Assembly: GCA_004519485.1 (NCBI GenBank)
Contig: CP038117.1
Coordinates: forward strand, 703,501 to 767,500
Direction: 5' to 3'
Length of the DNA stretch: 64,000 nt
Source: Nannochloropsis oceanica
Taxonomy: Eukaryota; Sar; Eustigmatophyceae; Eustigmatales; Monodopsidaceae
The notes under the pieces were generated by a model. That model was not told where the DNA came from and ran no database searches. It worked only from the letters and a program-made list of their open reading frames with translations. How positions within the stretch are numbered: the first letter of the stretch is position 1; each line of letters starts with the position of its first letter. Positions 1 through 12,899 of the stretch are shown here, one piece after another. Both the position numbers and the translations under genes were made by a program.

Positions 1-234
1 AGCTTGTCGTCATCATACTTCACTCAGAGAGGGCGCTATTGCTATAGCTCTTGCCCAGCATGACAGACTCCAGCACTCTCACTTTTGACCGCACACTTCC
101 ACGCAACAATGTTTCATACATTCGGATAAATAGCTGTTTCCAAGATCACCAGGTTGGATCTGTGGAACTGAACAACCAGCGAGTCGAAAGCAGGAGCCCG
201 AGCGACAAGCACCACACCGACTGCCAGTCAAGCA
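1..234. other. 5' flank of the DeSI-like gene
   Basis: No gene is recognised here. The stretch would hold the promoter and 5' UTR of the peptidase gene that starts at 235. A long open frame crosses the start of that gene in another frame and has no recognisable product. Confidence 0.4.
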
Positions 235-1498
235 ATGTATTCCGGTCCCGCAACGGGCACTGGAACTACGGTGTACCTAAATGTCTACGACCTCCACACA
301 GCAAACCGATATGCCCACACTTTCGGGGTTGGCGTCTATCATACTGGTACGTAGGGGGTAGCTGGGCGCAGGGAGATGGGCGTGGGGAGGGGTGCCCTGG
401 ATTTATGCCTTGGAGCATATTGATGTGCGTCCTTGCCGGCTTGATCCCGGCCTAAAGGGGCCTGCTAGCTAAGGATCATGGCATCTTCTCTTAGCTCTCT
501 GCGTTTTGGCTGACCTGTGTCGTAGCTGTCCTCCCGTGCTCGTCCATCTGTTGACCCCATCCCCCCCATCCTTCCGTTTTTCCTGCCCCCTACCTTGTTT
601 TCCAACTCAGGCGTGGAGATAGCCGGGAACGAATACACTTATGCAGGTGGCGCTGGTATATTTGCGATGTCCCCAAAGGTGGCGCCAGGTGCGGTTTTCC
701 GTGAGTCTATACGCCTGGGAAACCTGGTTGACGCACCTGGAGCTTTGCGGCGGGCGCTGGACATTCTGAGACCAGACTTCGGGCCAGACGATTACAGCTT
801 AGTCAAGAACAATTGTAACCATTTTGTACGTATTCCCCTCTTCTATTTCGGGGTCCAGTAGGATCATGTGTAGCGTGCTGCGGGAGATTTGCATCACTCA
901 GTGCACTTGCAAATCCGCCCCCCCTCCCTCCAACAGGCCAACGCCCTCGTCATGGAGCTTTTGGGCAAGCCCATTCCCAGCTACCTCAATCGTCTGGCCT
1001 CTTTTGGTTCATTTTTCTCCTGCTTCCTTCCCGCGGATATGACGAGCCAAGCGCCCGTGAATCAAGGTGCGTATCGTCTCTCTCCCTATCTCTCTCCCAC
1101 ACACACACCTCTTTTTTTCACTCTCTTTGGAGGAGCTGGTCTCCGTCTTCATATTTTCCTTGGAGGCGATGAATTCCCCTCCACTCCTTACTGGTCTTCC
1201 CCTCCGCTTCTTTCTGATCCCCAACTACACACACCAACACACAGAAGGAGGTGGTGGAGGAGGTGCTGCTTACCCCTCTGTGCAACGGTATGTCGGGGCG
1301 CCAACACCGACTTATACGGCTTTTGGTGGTGAGGGCATGAGGATGAGTCAAGGTCCAGTCAAATCAGCGAGGAATGAGAGCGAGATTGAAAAGAGGGAGA
1401 TGATTCGGCAGGCGACGCTTGCGAGGATGGAAGGAGGAGGAGGTAGAGTAGGAGATGGAGGAAGAGGGACAGGTGCGGGGACGGCGTCTTTATCGTAG
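235..1498 (+). CDS. DeSI/PPPDE-type cysteine peptidase (deSUMOylating isopeptidase-like)
   Basis: Four exons are inferred: 235-346, 611-825, 937-1066 and 1245-1498, giving 236 residues with matching phases (1, 0, 1) and GT-AG borders. The family hydrolyses isopeptide or thioester bonds (deSUMOylation, depalmitoylation). The catalytic His lies in GVYHTGVEI, created by the exon 1-2 junction, and the catalytic Cys in NNCNHF at the end of exon 2; GKPIPSYLNRLA follows, as in DeSI-2 proteins. The last exon is a Gly-rich, charged tail with no recognised domain. The start ATG at 235 opens MYSGPATG directly before the first family strand (VYLNVYDL). A nuclear/cytosolic role is inferred. The family call is strong; the substrate is unknown. 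Confidence 0.88.
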
Positions 1499-2459
1499 TG
1501 GGATTTTTGTTATTGAAGAATCACAATATATTTACACAGCAGTGAAACAGAGTGGTAAATGATTGAGAACGATCACAAGTATGGGGGGGGAAGTACTTGA
1601 GCGGGAAATGAGTGTCAAAAAGTCACATTATTGGAAAACTCAAACCCACGGAGAACGCTCCGATGCGATGAATTTTGATGTGCGGACGTTGGAAGGCTCC
1701 AAAATCACAATCGTCACTTTCCTCAGTGAGTTGGCCACTGGTGGATGGACGCCTGCACCACGCACATAACCTATCACCAGCACCACTATGCACCACGCAC
1801 ATAACCTATCACATCGTAACGTCCCGAGCCGGATGGAGAGAGCTTTGGGTGGAGTTTCCGTGTGTCACGTGCCGTGCCTTACACACCCCATCACTACGTC
1901 ACTCGATCAATCGGTAAGCATCCAGCCATTAACGCCGGCAGCGAGCGAGTGGATGGGCAGCAAGAGAACAAATACCCATTTTTCACTGGAAGGTTTCGAT
2001 CTGTGGTATTGTAAATTCTTTCTGTTTTCTTTGCTTCAATCATCTGTTTGTATTCGTATTCGTCACATTTCTTTTTCATGAAATCGCTCGGTGCCCTACC
2101 TAGCTTTCCTCTCTCACCCACCATCGCCTAACAGTTTTTTGTGATTCCTGCTCGTTTCTTCTTGCCTCGAAGTGTTCCCTCTCTTCCAATGCAGTACTTA
2201 CCCTTCTCTCGGTACCACACCCTCCATCTCTCTCTGTCTCCTTCTCTCTTGTAATTCTGTACACATTCACTCGTACACTTATGTTTCATTCTACCTTCTC
2301 GCTGCCGCTGTTTGGCCTTTCTCCCATTACTGCTGCTGCTGCTTCGACTGTTACTGTGATAGCTGCTTCTCCACGACTTCTGCGATTACTTCTCATACTG
2401 TTATTGCTATTGCTACTACTGCAGCTGCGCTGCTGCTGTTGCAGCCCCATCCCCTCCCA
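1499..2459. other. Intergenic spacer between convergent genes
   Basis: Holds the 3' ends of the DeSI-like gene (+) and SMC5 (-). From about 2100 it is pyrimidine-rich with CTG/TGC-type low-complexity DNA, which produces spurious Leu/Cys/Ser-rich open frames. No RNA gene or coding exon is seen. Confidence 0.5.
1754..1812. repeat. 24-bp exact direct repeat, two copies
   Basis: TGCACCACGCACATAACC and its continuation CTATCAC are present at 1754-1777 and again at 1789-1812, about 35 bp apart, in the intergenic spacer. This looks like a small local tandem duplication. No function is evident. Confidence 0.7.
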
Positions 2460-5400
2460 CTACTCATCGCTATCATCCACATCCACAGGCTGTCTATTTC
2501 TCGCCGCCCCTCCTCCTATCGACCTCCCCCGCTTGCTGGATCCCCCTCCTCCCCCAGCCATCCCCCTCTTCCTCCTCGCCGCCTCCAGAAACCCTTTCAC
2601 GCTCCATTTATCAAACGGCAGCAATTCCGGCGCATTGAACACAAACAAGACAGTGACATGTTCCATCTCCATGGCAGTCAACCCCGGTAGTAATTTAGGA
2701 GTCACCAAAAAATACTGGACGTTCGCCGAATTCGCCACGATCCTGGAAAAGACCAACCGCTCATTCCGCTCATCCATCCCCTGATTTATCTCATCCACCG
2801 CCCGAAACGGACTCGCCACCGTGCTCTGGAGCCCCATCAAAAACAGAATTGTCGACACCGACCTCTCCCCCCCCGACTGCACTTTGGCCTGCAATGGCTG
2901 CAACGTCGTGCCCTCCCGAAACCGGACCCGTAGGACCAAACCCCACCGCTCGTAATCATCAGGCTCCTCCGCCAAGACCACCTCCCCCTCACAGCCCATC
3001 TGCCGCATGTACTCGCCGAACCTCATGTGCAGTTTGGCCACCAAGGGCTTCAAGGCATCTTTCCATTTCTTGGCCAGTTCGTCCACCCTCTTCTGACCCG
3101 AACTGCACGTCACCATGTGCTCCGCCAGCTCCTTCTCTCGAGCCGCCACCTGCTTCACCAACTCCTTGTACTGGGCAATCACTGCCGGGTTATCATAAAT
3201 CGATTCCGCGTGCTGCAATGCCTCCTCGTACATGTTCTGGCACTCTTCACACGTCTTTTTGTCCAACTCCCCCCCCAGCATATCAATCACAGACACATCA
3301 GCTTTCGGCCCTTTGAGCGGCACGTCCCTCTCCAAAATCCCTTTTGCTTTCTTTATCACCTCAATCAATGCCCGATAATCTCTATTCAACACCTCCAACT
3401 CCTCCTTCAACCCCTCATGTTTCTGACTTTGCTCTTTCAGCTCCTGGTCTGCCCCTCTTGATAAAGATTTCCCCATCGCTTGTGCCATCTTCCCCCCCAA
3501 ATTCCGCTCCCACCTTCCCACAAACGACACAACCTCCTCCGTGTGCTTGCACAACACGTCCACATACCCCTTCGCTGCCGCCTTCATCTTCTTTTCTAAG
3601 TCCGCCCGCTGTTGGCTAACGTCTATTTCCATCTCTGCCTCTATTTCTGCGAGCTTCTTTTCCAGCCTCTTCACAGTGTTCTGGACCCCCATCGCTTCCT
3701 TTATCCGAGCCTGCAGCTTCGACTGCTCCTTCTGCAACTTGGTCGCCTCCCTCCCTGCCGTGTTCTGCTCCTCCTCCCTGTCCCTGATCGCCGCCTGGAG
3801 CTTCGCTGCCTTCTCCATCCCCTCCGCAATCACCCTTTCGTACTCTTTCTGCTTCCTTGACAGCTCCCGCGCCTCCTCCTCATCTGTTGCCCCCTCTCCC
3901 AGTACCTCGGGCGGCTTGGACAGCTTCGAGGCCGTGGATAGTTTGTTCGAGTAATGACTGATAGTCCCTCTGTGCTGAACACACACCCCATCCTTCCGCT
4001 CTGTGTACACGACAGCACTCCCTCCCCCTTTTCCACCATCTCCACCTTGCCCACCGCTGCCGCCGCGGCGACAAAGTTGCTCGAGAAAGCCGTTGGCAAT
4101 CCGTTGTTCAGTGTGGTCGTTCCCGATGAGGACACGATGCACATTCGCTTGGGTGCACAGCGCGGAGAGGACCTGGTCGGGAGCATTAATGTGGTCAAGC
4201 ATGATGCCTTTGATACCCTCTTTCTCAAGCTGGGCCAAATCGCCGGGGTTGTAGAATTCCCGCTTGAGATCTTCGCGCCAACGAGATTCTGGGGAAGGGC
4301 AGGGGGGGAGAGAGGAAAGGGTTGTGTAAATGGATAAGCCAAAGTCACCCGAAAAACAAGGCCACAGCCAACCAGAGCCTGAACGCACCAGAGAAGCACT
4401 CTGCCCTTTATCACTTCCCCCCCCTCTCTCCCCAAAACCACTTACGCAGCTGCTGCACGACAATTTTGGCTTTCCGGTTCGTCTTCCATTCATCGACCAG
4501 GGTCTTCTTGTCCTCGTCATTTTCCACCACGAACGTCAGCTGCGTGGACGGGGTGCATTGCTGCTCCACCATCGCCGCCACCGCTCGATCCTCCACCGAC
4601 ATCTCAAGAATCAACGGCCCATACACCCTCCCTGAAAACCGCCCTCCATTCCAATGCACCCACTCATGTACCTCACAGGCTGTCCGGGCATTCGGCCCCA
4701 GATGCCGCGAGTGCTTCAATCGATTCAACCGCTGATTTTCCTGCCGCTCCTCATTCTTCTTTCTCTGCTCCAAATCATAAATTTCCTTGTTGACGTCATT
4801 CATATCCTGCTTCAACCTCCCAACCACCCTCCCCTTGTCGTCCTGTGTCCTTTTTGCATCCCGTCCCAACCGCGTGAGCTTCGCAATGCTATCCTTCATC
4901 TCCTCCACATTCACCGACGGCAGGGCCAAGGCCTCCTGCAGCTCCGCCTGGACCTTGCTTCGCTCTTTCTCCTTGAACGCCCGTCGTTGCTCAAGCTCTT
5001 CCACGGCCGCCCCTGCATCCTGCAATGCATCACTCGCCGGCTCCACTTTCCCACAGCAGGCATCGATTTTCGCCCTCCCTTTCTTCCAGAGCGCCTGTCC
5101 GTCCTTGACTAGGATGCCAGCACTCTCCACGAGCGCCCTGAATCCCTCCGCCCGTGTCGTGTAAGGCTGGATTGTCACTCCTGCAGCCTCTAACTCGTGC
5201 TCTTTGGCCTGTTTCTCGTCTCGAAGCTTCTTCGCTTGCAGTTGGTCCCGGCGGAAGACCATCCACGAATAGCATTTTTTCAACGTCTCGGCCTTGGCCT
5301 TGAGTCGCTCCTTCTCCTCCATCTTATCCTTGTCGCCCCTCAGACCCTCCCGACGCTCCAGCAGCTTTTTGAGCTCCTTTTCGCACGTTTCTTTCTCGGT

Positions 5401-6305
5401 GTCGCAGGTCTTGAGTGCGCTGTTTTGGGCAGTGGGAATGGTGGAGAGGAGGGTAAAAGAGGCAGAATCAATAAATGAACAAGAGTGGGGATGCATGGCG
5501 ATCTTGCAAAAAACGGAACCAACCACAATTTATATCTTCCCTATGCACTCTCTGGCCTGCCCCTTCTTCCATTAAAAAAGAAAGAGGGGGTGAACACGAG
5601 ACACAGAAAAGATCGAAACACCTCCGTACCACAGATCGTACAAGCTGCCCAGCTCTCGATTGAAACCCCTTTGACTTGTCCCTAACCCATGAAACAAAAA
5701 CCAAAAAACGTGAACGCATCCACACATACATCGCGTTCGTGCACGTACCGTTGCCGGGCGATGAGGTCCTCGTGCGTTGAAAACAGGTCAAAGCTCTCGG
5801 TACACACCACCTTTTCCGTCTCCATCAACAGCTTCTGCGGGTCCATCTCGGTAAACTTCCCCACCTTCTCCTGCGGTAAAAATGTGCATAGATTATTCAC
5901 CTGAATCCCCAGCTCCTGCACCTTTTGATGAACCAACGCCTGCGTGGCAACCTCCCCATTCAACTTGTACGACGACCGGTTGCTAGCCCGCTCCAAATCC
6001 CGGCGGATGACTATGGTTGGGTCCCCCTCTCGCTTTCCCTTCAGCTCAATCTCCATCCAGCCCTTTTCCTTGTCACGCATTACAAAGCAGCCAACACCGT
6101 CCCCGCGTTCCAGGGCATTCGCACTCGACCCTAGGCCCAGCGCAATAGCGCACAAAATCGTGGACTTGCCGCTCCCATTGGGCCCCACCACCACGTTCAA
6201 TCGGGGCCCCGGCCGCACCTCTGCGTCCGCGTATGTCAGAAAATTATGCATGCGGATGCGCAGAATCGAGCCTGGCTTGTAGTCTAAAGATGTAGGTGCC
6301 ACCAT
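2460..6305 (-). CDS. SMC5: SMC5, structural maintenance of chromosomes protein 5
   Basis: Three exons are inferred on the minus strand: 6305-5749, 5419-4446 and 4288-2460, with phases 2 and 1, giving 1119 residues, the usual SMC5 size. SMC5 is the ATPase partner of SMC6 in the SMC5/6 complex that acts in homologous recombination and resolution of replication intermediates in the nucleus. The Walker A motif GPNGSGKST is at residues 41-49, followed by the SMC5-typical LPQEKVGKF. Two long coiled-coil arms flank a hinge around residues 440-510. The C-terminal half carries the ABC signature QSGGERSVSTILFLMGLQ from about 981 and the degenerate Walker B VDEINQGMDERNE, both diagnostic for SMC5. The Gly/Arg-rich tail ends in an acidic stretch. 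It is divergent from the glucosyltransferase gene. Confidence 0.95.
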
Positions 6306-7089
6306 GGCTGGTGCTTTCGTTTGGTGGGCGGGGAAGTGAGGAAGAGTGCTGTGTTCTGTGGCTCAGCGTGCCCGATTTTTTCGAGTTGGTTTCCTCGGAT
6401 GCCCCTGCCTGCCTTTTAATACCGCCCGGAGGCCTGCGTCGTAAGTGGTTGGAGTAAGGGGGGCGTGAGGGCGGTGAGTTTGCGTGTGCATAGCATTCAA
6501 GCACTACTGGGGCCTGGGGCCTCGGAGAGTAGAGATGTGATGATCAGAATGAAACCACGCCAAAAGCAAAAGACGTGCACCAGGAATTCTATCATTAACA
6601 ACACATCCGCTCTCACTGCCGCAATCATTGTGCCAGAGAAGCCCGCGGTGTACGAAAAGTGGGAGGTGGCGCAGTTGAGAACGACTTCTTCATCCTTTTT
6701 CGGGCGAAGAAAGCTTCGCGCCTTTCGAGTCCAAGGTGGGCACGTGAAGCCACCTCACCTGGCCCTCTCCTACCCTTGGGGGGAATCAGTAAGTTATAAC
6801 TTTCTTCCCGTTCTTTGATATTGACGCTGACGCGCTCGTATTATCCTCTTTCATCCGTAACTGTAGGCGTGAGGGGCTCACAAACCAAGGGGTCTCCACT
6901 CGAAGACCCACATCAAGCCACAGTTTCACATCAACCCCGGCGTCAGAAGCTAGGCCTCGACGTGTGTTAGTTCAACTACAATAAATACGCTTTGGCATGC
7001 CCACCACCTCTCCGCAGTTCGACAGGCCGTGTAGCTGCTGCGGCGTTCCTTGCTAGGCGCCAAGGCGGCGTCTTGTCTACTGACAGACC
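6306..7089. promoter_or_regulatory. Bidirectional promoter region, SMC5 / glucosyltransferase
   Basis: 784 bp separate the start codons of SMC5 (-) and the PH-glucosyltransferase (+), so both promoters and 5' UTRs must lie here. No TATA box or conserved operator stands out, and the open frames present match no family I know. Confidence 0.45.
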
Positions 7090-10000
7090 ATGATGTCCTC
7101 AGTCTCCTCCCCGTCATCTCTCGAGGATGATGTGCCCCCCGCCTCGCAGCAACCACAGCAAGAAGAAGCGGCGGCCGCATCTACTCCTCCAGCCACCACC
7201 ACGTTGTCTGCATCAATCGATGCCAGGCCACCCACGATTTATCGCGACCTGGGCATGGAGGAAAGCCCTCAGCGGCGGGATCGGAGTGGCAGCACGGCCA
7301 GCAACAGCAGCGGAGGCGGTAGTGGGGGCATAAATGAAGGACTCCACACTCTCCCGCCCTCGCCATTTTCTTCTAGAATACCAGGGAATGTTGTGCCGCC
7401 GATGTCTTCATTCGTTTGGTCTTCTTCGTCCTCGTCTTCGGTGGTAGCGGCTGCTGTTGCTGTTGCCAGCAGTAGCATGGCTGAGGCTTCGATGCCGGGG
7501 CCGGAGGAGAGCAACACCTCGACCAGCACGCTGGACGGTTCTGTAGTCGCTCATGGCAGCAGTAGCACTTGTAGCATTAGGAGGGAAGCATCGCCTTTAT
7601 CACTACAAGAGCAAAATCAAGGGATGTGTATGGAGGAGGAGGAGGAGGAGGGGGAGGGGGAGGAGGAAGGGAAGGAGGAGGATGACGACGACGACTTTGT
7701 GCGGATAGAACCAGATATGCACCGAGGCCACGTGGAAGTTCGCGTCTTGAAAGAGGGCTGGTTGCAGAAGCAAAGCTTTCGTGTGGTGGATGGTCGTCCA
7801 ACCATATGGCGTCACTTTGCCTTTTGGAAACTACGGTATTTTGTCTTGGGCTCGGATGGGGTCTTGCGCTATTACAAAGACAAGGAGCTCCAGAAGTTCC
7901 GGCGGGCGATTCCACTGGCGGGGATGGAAGTGACAGATCATTTTTATGCGCCGGTGGATCATGATCAGATCATGGAGGGAGGAAAGGAGGAAGGGGAGGG
8001 GGGTTTGATGTCGAGTGTGACGATGATGGCGGCGGCGGTGGGCTCGGCGGAGGACCGGATGGCGGAAAAGGGGGGAAGGTGTCTGATTGTTCGTCCGAAG
8101 CAAATGCCACACCCTCTTACGAGGCGTCGGGCAGGGTCGAGTGGTGGGCAGTCGCAGCAGCAGAAGGAGTTGTTGTTGAAGGAAGAGGAGGAGATGAAGT
8201 TGCTCGCTCCATCGAAAGAGGATATGCAGGAGTGGCTTGCGGCACTCAGGGGTGAGGTGGAAGCGACCGAACGACAAGGGCAGACGCTATTCCACACGGC
8301 ATGGAGCTTGCTTCGGTCTTACGTCGATCGACCTCACGCAGAGGAGGAATGGGAGGACGGCGGGGAGCAGGGAGGACGGGTGGAGTCGGAGCGCAGCAAC
8401 AGCAGCGATTTTGTGCATGTGGAGGGGGAGGACGATCAAACCTCGCCACCGCCCTCCCACGCACCTTCTTGCCGCCAAGGACAGTCATCCTCCACCTCCA
8501 TCGGTGGGACGACTGCCGCAGCTGCTGCCGCTGCTGCGGACGTGAGCTTCGTTCCTCCCTCCGTCCCCATTCCGAGGATGAATGTGGTGATGATGGTGGT
8601 GGGCACGCGGGGCGACGTTCAGCCTTTCCTTGCCCTTGGTCAACTACTGCGGGCGCACGGGCATCGAGTGCGCTTAGCGACACATGCCATGTATCGCCCG
8701 CTAGTGGTGGAAGAGGCAGGGTTGGAGTTCTACCCGCTGGGGGGAGATCCTCTCAAGTTGTCTGCGTACATGGTGAAGACGTCTGGAAGGATTTTCCCTT
8801 TCAAGCTGCCTGGCCACGAGGAAATGATCAAAGACGTGCCGGAGCAAAGGGCGATGTTGTCGGAGATAATATTGAGCACCTGGCCGGCTTGCTCCGCCGC
8901 TGATCCCGATGACTCACTGAAGAGGGAGTTTCGAGCAGATGCGATCATCAGTAATCCGCCTGTGTACGGGCATGTACATTGCGCAGAGGCGTTGAACGTG
9001 CCATTGCACATCATGTTTCCCCAACCCTGGTCGCCGACGAAGGCCTTCCCGCACCCCTTGTCAGGCTTACCGTACCACGGGCATTGGTGCAAAGAGAATT
9101 ACTATTCATACTTGGTGGTGGACAAGTTTCTGTGGCTGGGAATCCAGGACATTGTGAATGAATTGAGGGTGGCGAGGTTGGGACTCTCGCCATTAAGGCT
9201 GGGCGAACATGGCGGAGACCTGCTCAATCGCCACCGAGTCCCCTTCGCCAAAATGTGGTCGCCCTGCCTGGTGCCCAAGCCAAAGGACTGGGGTCCGCAC
9301 ATCGACGTTGTTGGACATTTTTTTGGACCTCAGACCACCGGCACTCCGCCGGGGGCCGAGGCCTTGGAGGCATGGCTCCGACCAGCTGCCCCAGGACTTC
9401 CCCCCCCGGAACCTCCGATTTTTGTGGGGTTTGGGAGTATGGTCATTTCGGATGCTCGCTCCCTGGTGGCGATGATTTTAGAAGCGGCCCGCTTGACCGG
9501 AACGAGAGTCATCCTCCAATCCTCCTGGACGGAACTCCCCGTGCCTTCCTCCACGTCCTCATCCTTCACCCCGTCTTCGTCCTCCTCCAGCGATGTCTTT
9601 TCTATCGGAAATTGTCCCCACGATTGGCTGCTGAAACGCTGCTGTGCCGTCATTCATCACGGAGGTGCCGGCACCGTCGCCGCGGGCCTCCGCGCAGGGA
9701 AGCCGACGATGGTCTGTCCTTTTTTCGGGGATCAATTTTTCTGGGGCCAAATGGTACATCAGGCGCACGTGGGTGTGAGGCCTATTCCAGTCGTGCAACT
9801 GACAGCAGAGAAGCTGGCGGCGGCTTTCCAGGAATTGAGATCGCCGAGTTTGGTGGCGGCGGCGGAGATGCTGGCACAGCGATTGGCGAGGGAGGATGGG
9901 GCGAAGGAGGGGTTGAGAGCTTTTTATCGGCACTTGCCTGTGGAGGATATGGTGTGTGACGTGAGCTTGTTCATGGGAAAGCCGCTGTTGGCGCGTATAT

Positions 10001-10728
10001 TTTGTTCGACCTGTGGGTTGAAGATGTCAGCGGAGGCCCACGCGGCTGTACACGAATGCTCCTCCGAGGAGGGGCGGGAGGAGGGGGAGGAGGGGGTGTT
10101 GCTCTCGGAACATCATGATGTGCATGGATATTCAGCTATGGATTGGGCAAGCATGTTGGGGCCGAAGGACGCGACGGAGGGTTTGGTCCAAGGCCTCACC
10201 TCGCTGACGCACGAGTGTCTGGGAAGCATGGCTGGAGTCGTAACGGAGCCCGTGGTAGGGGCGCAGAAGACGGGGATGCGAGGAGCAGCGAGAGGTTTAG
10301 CATCAGGCTTGGCCAATCTGATAAGGAGGCCGATTCGGGGAGGTTTCATCTTTGTGGATAAAGTTACGGCGGGTGTGAGTAATCAGCTTCATCTCCAGCA
10401 GCACGGTGGGGGAAAGAGTTTGTCTTCCTCCCCTTCTTCAGTCTTGTCCTCCTCCTCATCCACGTCGCCACCGTCCACCACTTCCTGGCCTGGGGGGGAG
10501 AAGCGGGAAGGAGGGAGGGGAGGATCAGGAGGAGGGAAAGAGGGTGGCGTTGTTCTATCACCGGAGTTGGTGGCTGAGTTGAAGGCGGCTCAAGTGCAGG
10601 CGCTTCGATGTAAAAAAATGTTTTTAAGATTGAGTAAAGGGGATCCACGGTGTGTGCCCAAGGAGGGGGTGCTGCGTTTATTGGAGGACATGGGTGGAGG
10701 AGTAAAAAGCAGGAGCGGTAGCAGTAGT

Positions 10729-10762
<34 letters not shown>

Positions 10763-11199
10763 GCGGCTTCAGCGGTGGCAGCAGTGGGATTGGCGCAAGT
10801 TTGTCGTTTCATTTAGAGCAACAGCAACAGCAACTGCAGGAGACGAGGGTGTTGTCAAAAGCCTTACTTGATCGAATCGATGCGGTTGGCGCCGGCCACA
10901 TATCGTTCCAGCAGTTCTGTGTCCTCTTCAAAGCACTTCGACAGGGGGGGTTGTTACAGCAGCAGCAAGCAGAGAGGAGAGGAAGTGAGGGAGGTGATGA
11001 AGGTGCAGCTTCACTTATGGCTACGACGGTGGCAGCAACAGAAATGGCCGTAGCTGCAGCAACAGCAACAGCAACAGCAACAGCAGGACTTGGGAAGGTG
11101 GTGGGTGAAGCAGCAGCAGTAGTACCAGCAGTAGATATCGCTATAGCACCAATGGTGACCATGGTTGTAAGGGCCGGGGCAGAGCAAAGTAACAGCAGA

Positions 11200-11231
<32 letters not shown>

Positions 11232-11772
11232 TAGCAACAAGAGCAGCAAGAATACGGTGTTGGACTCCCTTATTTTTGACACGATCTTTTTAGATAAGAC
11301 GCCGCCAGGGCTTACATCTCCGGCGTCTCTTTCTCCTCTCACTTCTCCCTCGCTTCCGTCTTTTGCTTCAACTACTTGCATTCATGCTGCTGCAGAAGCA
11401 GTAGCGGAAGGAAGAAGGGGAGAGGGAGAAGAGGGGCCCGAAAGTGGGAAGGATCAAGAGCACGAGGGAGAAGACGGCTGCGACAGCGGCGAGAAAGCAG
11501 ACGAGGATACTCGGAGCCATGTTTCCTCTTCCTCCACTTCCTCCTCAGAATCCATGGAAGACATCGAGATTCAAGTCGAGTTACCTGCGGCCTCCGAGAA
11601 TACCACCAGCCAGGGAAGACGAGGGGGAGGAGGGGGGGAGGAAGCAAGAAAGGGCAATGTTCAAGGGGAGGAGAAGCGATCGGTGGTGGAGGAGAGAGAT
11701 GAGGACAAGGAGGAAAAGCATGTGGCGAATGCCAGAGCTGCTGCATTGTTTGCTGTTGTGGAGCGAGGATGA
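7090..11772 (+). CDS. PH-domain UDP-glucose:sterol glucosyltransferase (UGT80/Atg26-like)
   Basis: A single-exon frame of 1560 residues. After a Ser-rich and acidic N-terminus comes a PH domain (about 212-390) starting VEVRVLKEGWLQKQ and split by a low-complexity insert. The GT28/GT-B fold starts near 497 (MMVVGTRGDVQPFLALG) and carries the UDP-sugar and acceptor motif near 855 (HHGGAGTVAAGLRAGKPT, then FFGDQFFWG), as in sterol 3-beta-glucosyltransferases. Next come a CSTCG...HECS cysteine cluster, a Gly-rich amphipathic segment (GLASGLANLIRRPIRGG) and a degenerate EF-hand (near 1258-1282, IDAVGAGHISFQQF) that lacks key calcium ligands. Poly-Ser, Gln/Ala and Glu tracts from AGC, GCA and GAG repeats separate the domains. 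It probably acts at phosphoinositide membranes and makes steryl glucosides. The lipid specificity is inferred. Confidence 0.9.
10730..10761 (+). repeat. (AGC)n microsatellite inside the glucosyltransferase CDS
   Basis: A run of AGC codons encodes poly-Ser in the linker before the degenerate EF-hand. A similar AGC run lies near 11200-11230. Both are likely to vary in length between strains without changing frame. Confidence 0.85.
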
Positions 11773-12899
11773 GGGAGAATTATTATGAAAGGAAATCAAA
11801 AGAAAAGAAAGGAACGCTTTATGTCCGTGTATAGATGAAGAAAAAAAGGGGTGTATCTTCAATGTGTGTGGAAAGGAACCATGGGCGTGTATGTGGATGG
11901 TGAATGTGTAATATCAACGTGCTGGTAGGAATAATTGTGGACGAGCGGTAGAAGTAAAAACTCTTAATATATAAAATAAGAAACAAGAAACATATCCATA
12001 CAGATCCGGAGTCAGTACAAAAACTAAAAACATACACTTTTACATAGCGAGAGAGAAGGGGGGAAAATGTTAACAAACGTGTCGCGTGGCGAGCCCGGCC
12101 TGCGCCCATGCCCCGAGAAGATAGAGGGAAAGAATTAGAGGGAGTACTTGGAAAATGTGCACAATGACGTGTATGGATCGGTGAAAGAAGGGCAGGATGA
12201 AGTTATGGGGAGATGGGAAGTGCGTGAGAAAAAATGTGAAGGGCAGCAGCAGGATGTTTTTTGTACAGGATTTACACAGGGGCCTCTTTTGGATGTGTCT
12301 CATCGAGTCGATACGCAGTGTGAGCACGTAGATGGAAAGAAAAAAGGGGAAGAAGAAATTGAAAAAGCAAATCAAAGACACATTGCATGTAAATGTCAAT
12401 TAATTTCCTCGGAAAGCAAGCAATTTGTATAAGCCGTTGCAACGCCATGGCAGGCCCTTATATGACTGCTGCCCTGAGCACTGCTTGTGCATCGGCGTTC
12501 CTCGCACCGATTTTCTTCTCAGAGAAATTTCAACGCCAAGGCAGGGCCGTACCCCGACTGCTGTATGCATCACCCATGGTGCACCCATGCACCATTCCCT
12601 TGCTTCTTCCGTCCCCATACCCGGATTTCCGCGTCCATAAAATTGTCCGTCCGCCCTTTTCTGGGGGTTAGCTGTATTGGCTCCGACCGTGTATATAATC
12701 TCAACTTGTGATGCACAATTACGCTCCTGCACATTTACAGATCTCTCCCACCATCTCTTCATCCTGCGGGTGCCGTGGTCAGGCGTAACAAGGCACCCCC
12801 AAGGCGTGAATCGAAGGCACATACACTTACCGCGCGGCCGTCCAGTGCATTTTGACTTTTAAAAGACGATTGTATCCACATTCACGCGCGTGCAAAACC
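11773..12899. other. Intergenic spacer
   Basis: Contains the 3' region of the glucosyltransferase and the promoter of the Kelch gene. An imperfect direct repeat of about 32 bp starts at 12440 and 12531 (CAACGCCA-GGCAGG core, then ACTGCTG). No coding exon or RNA gene is recognised. Confidence 0.45.

Noticed and set aside
2172-2784. Two plus-strand Leu/Ser/Pro-rich frames near the SMC5 3' end
   Set aside because: They arise from pyrimidine-rich and CTG-type simple sequence and overlap the SMC5 C-terminal exon.
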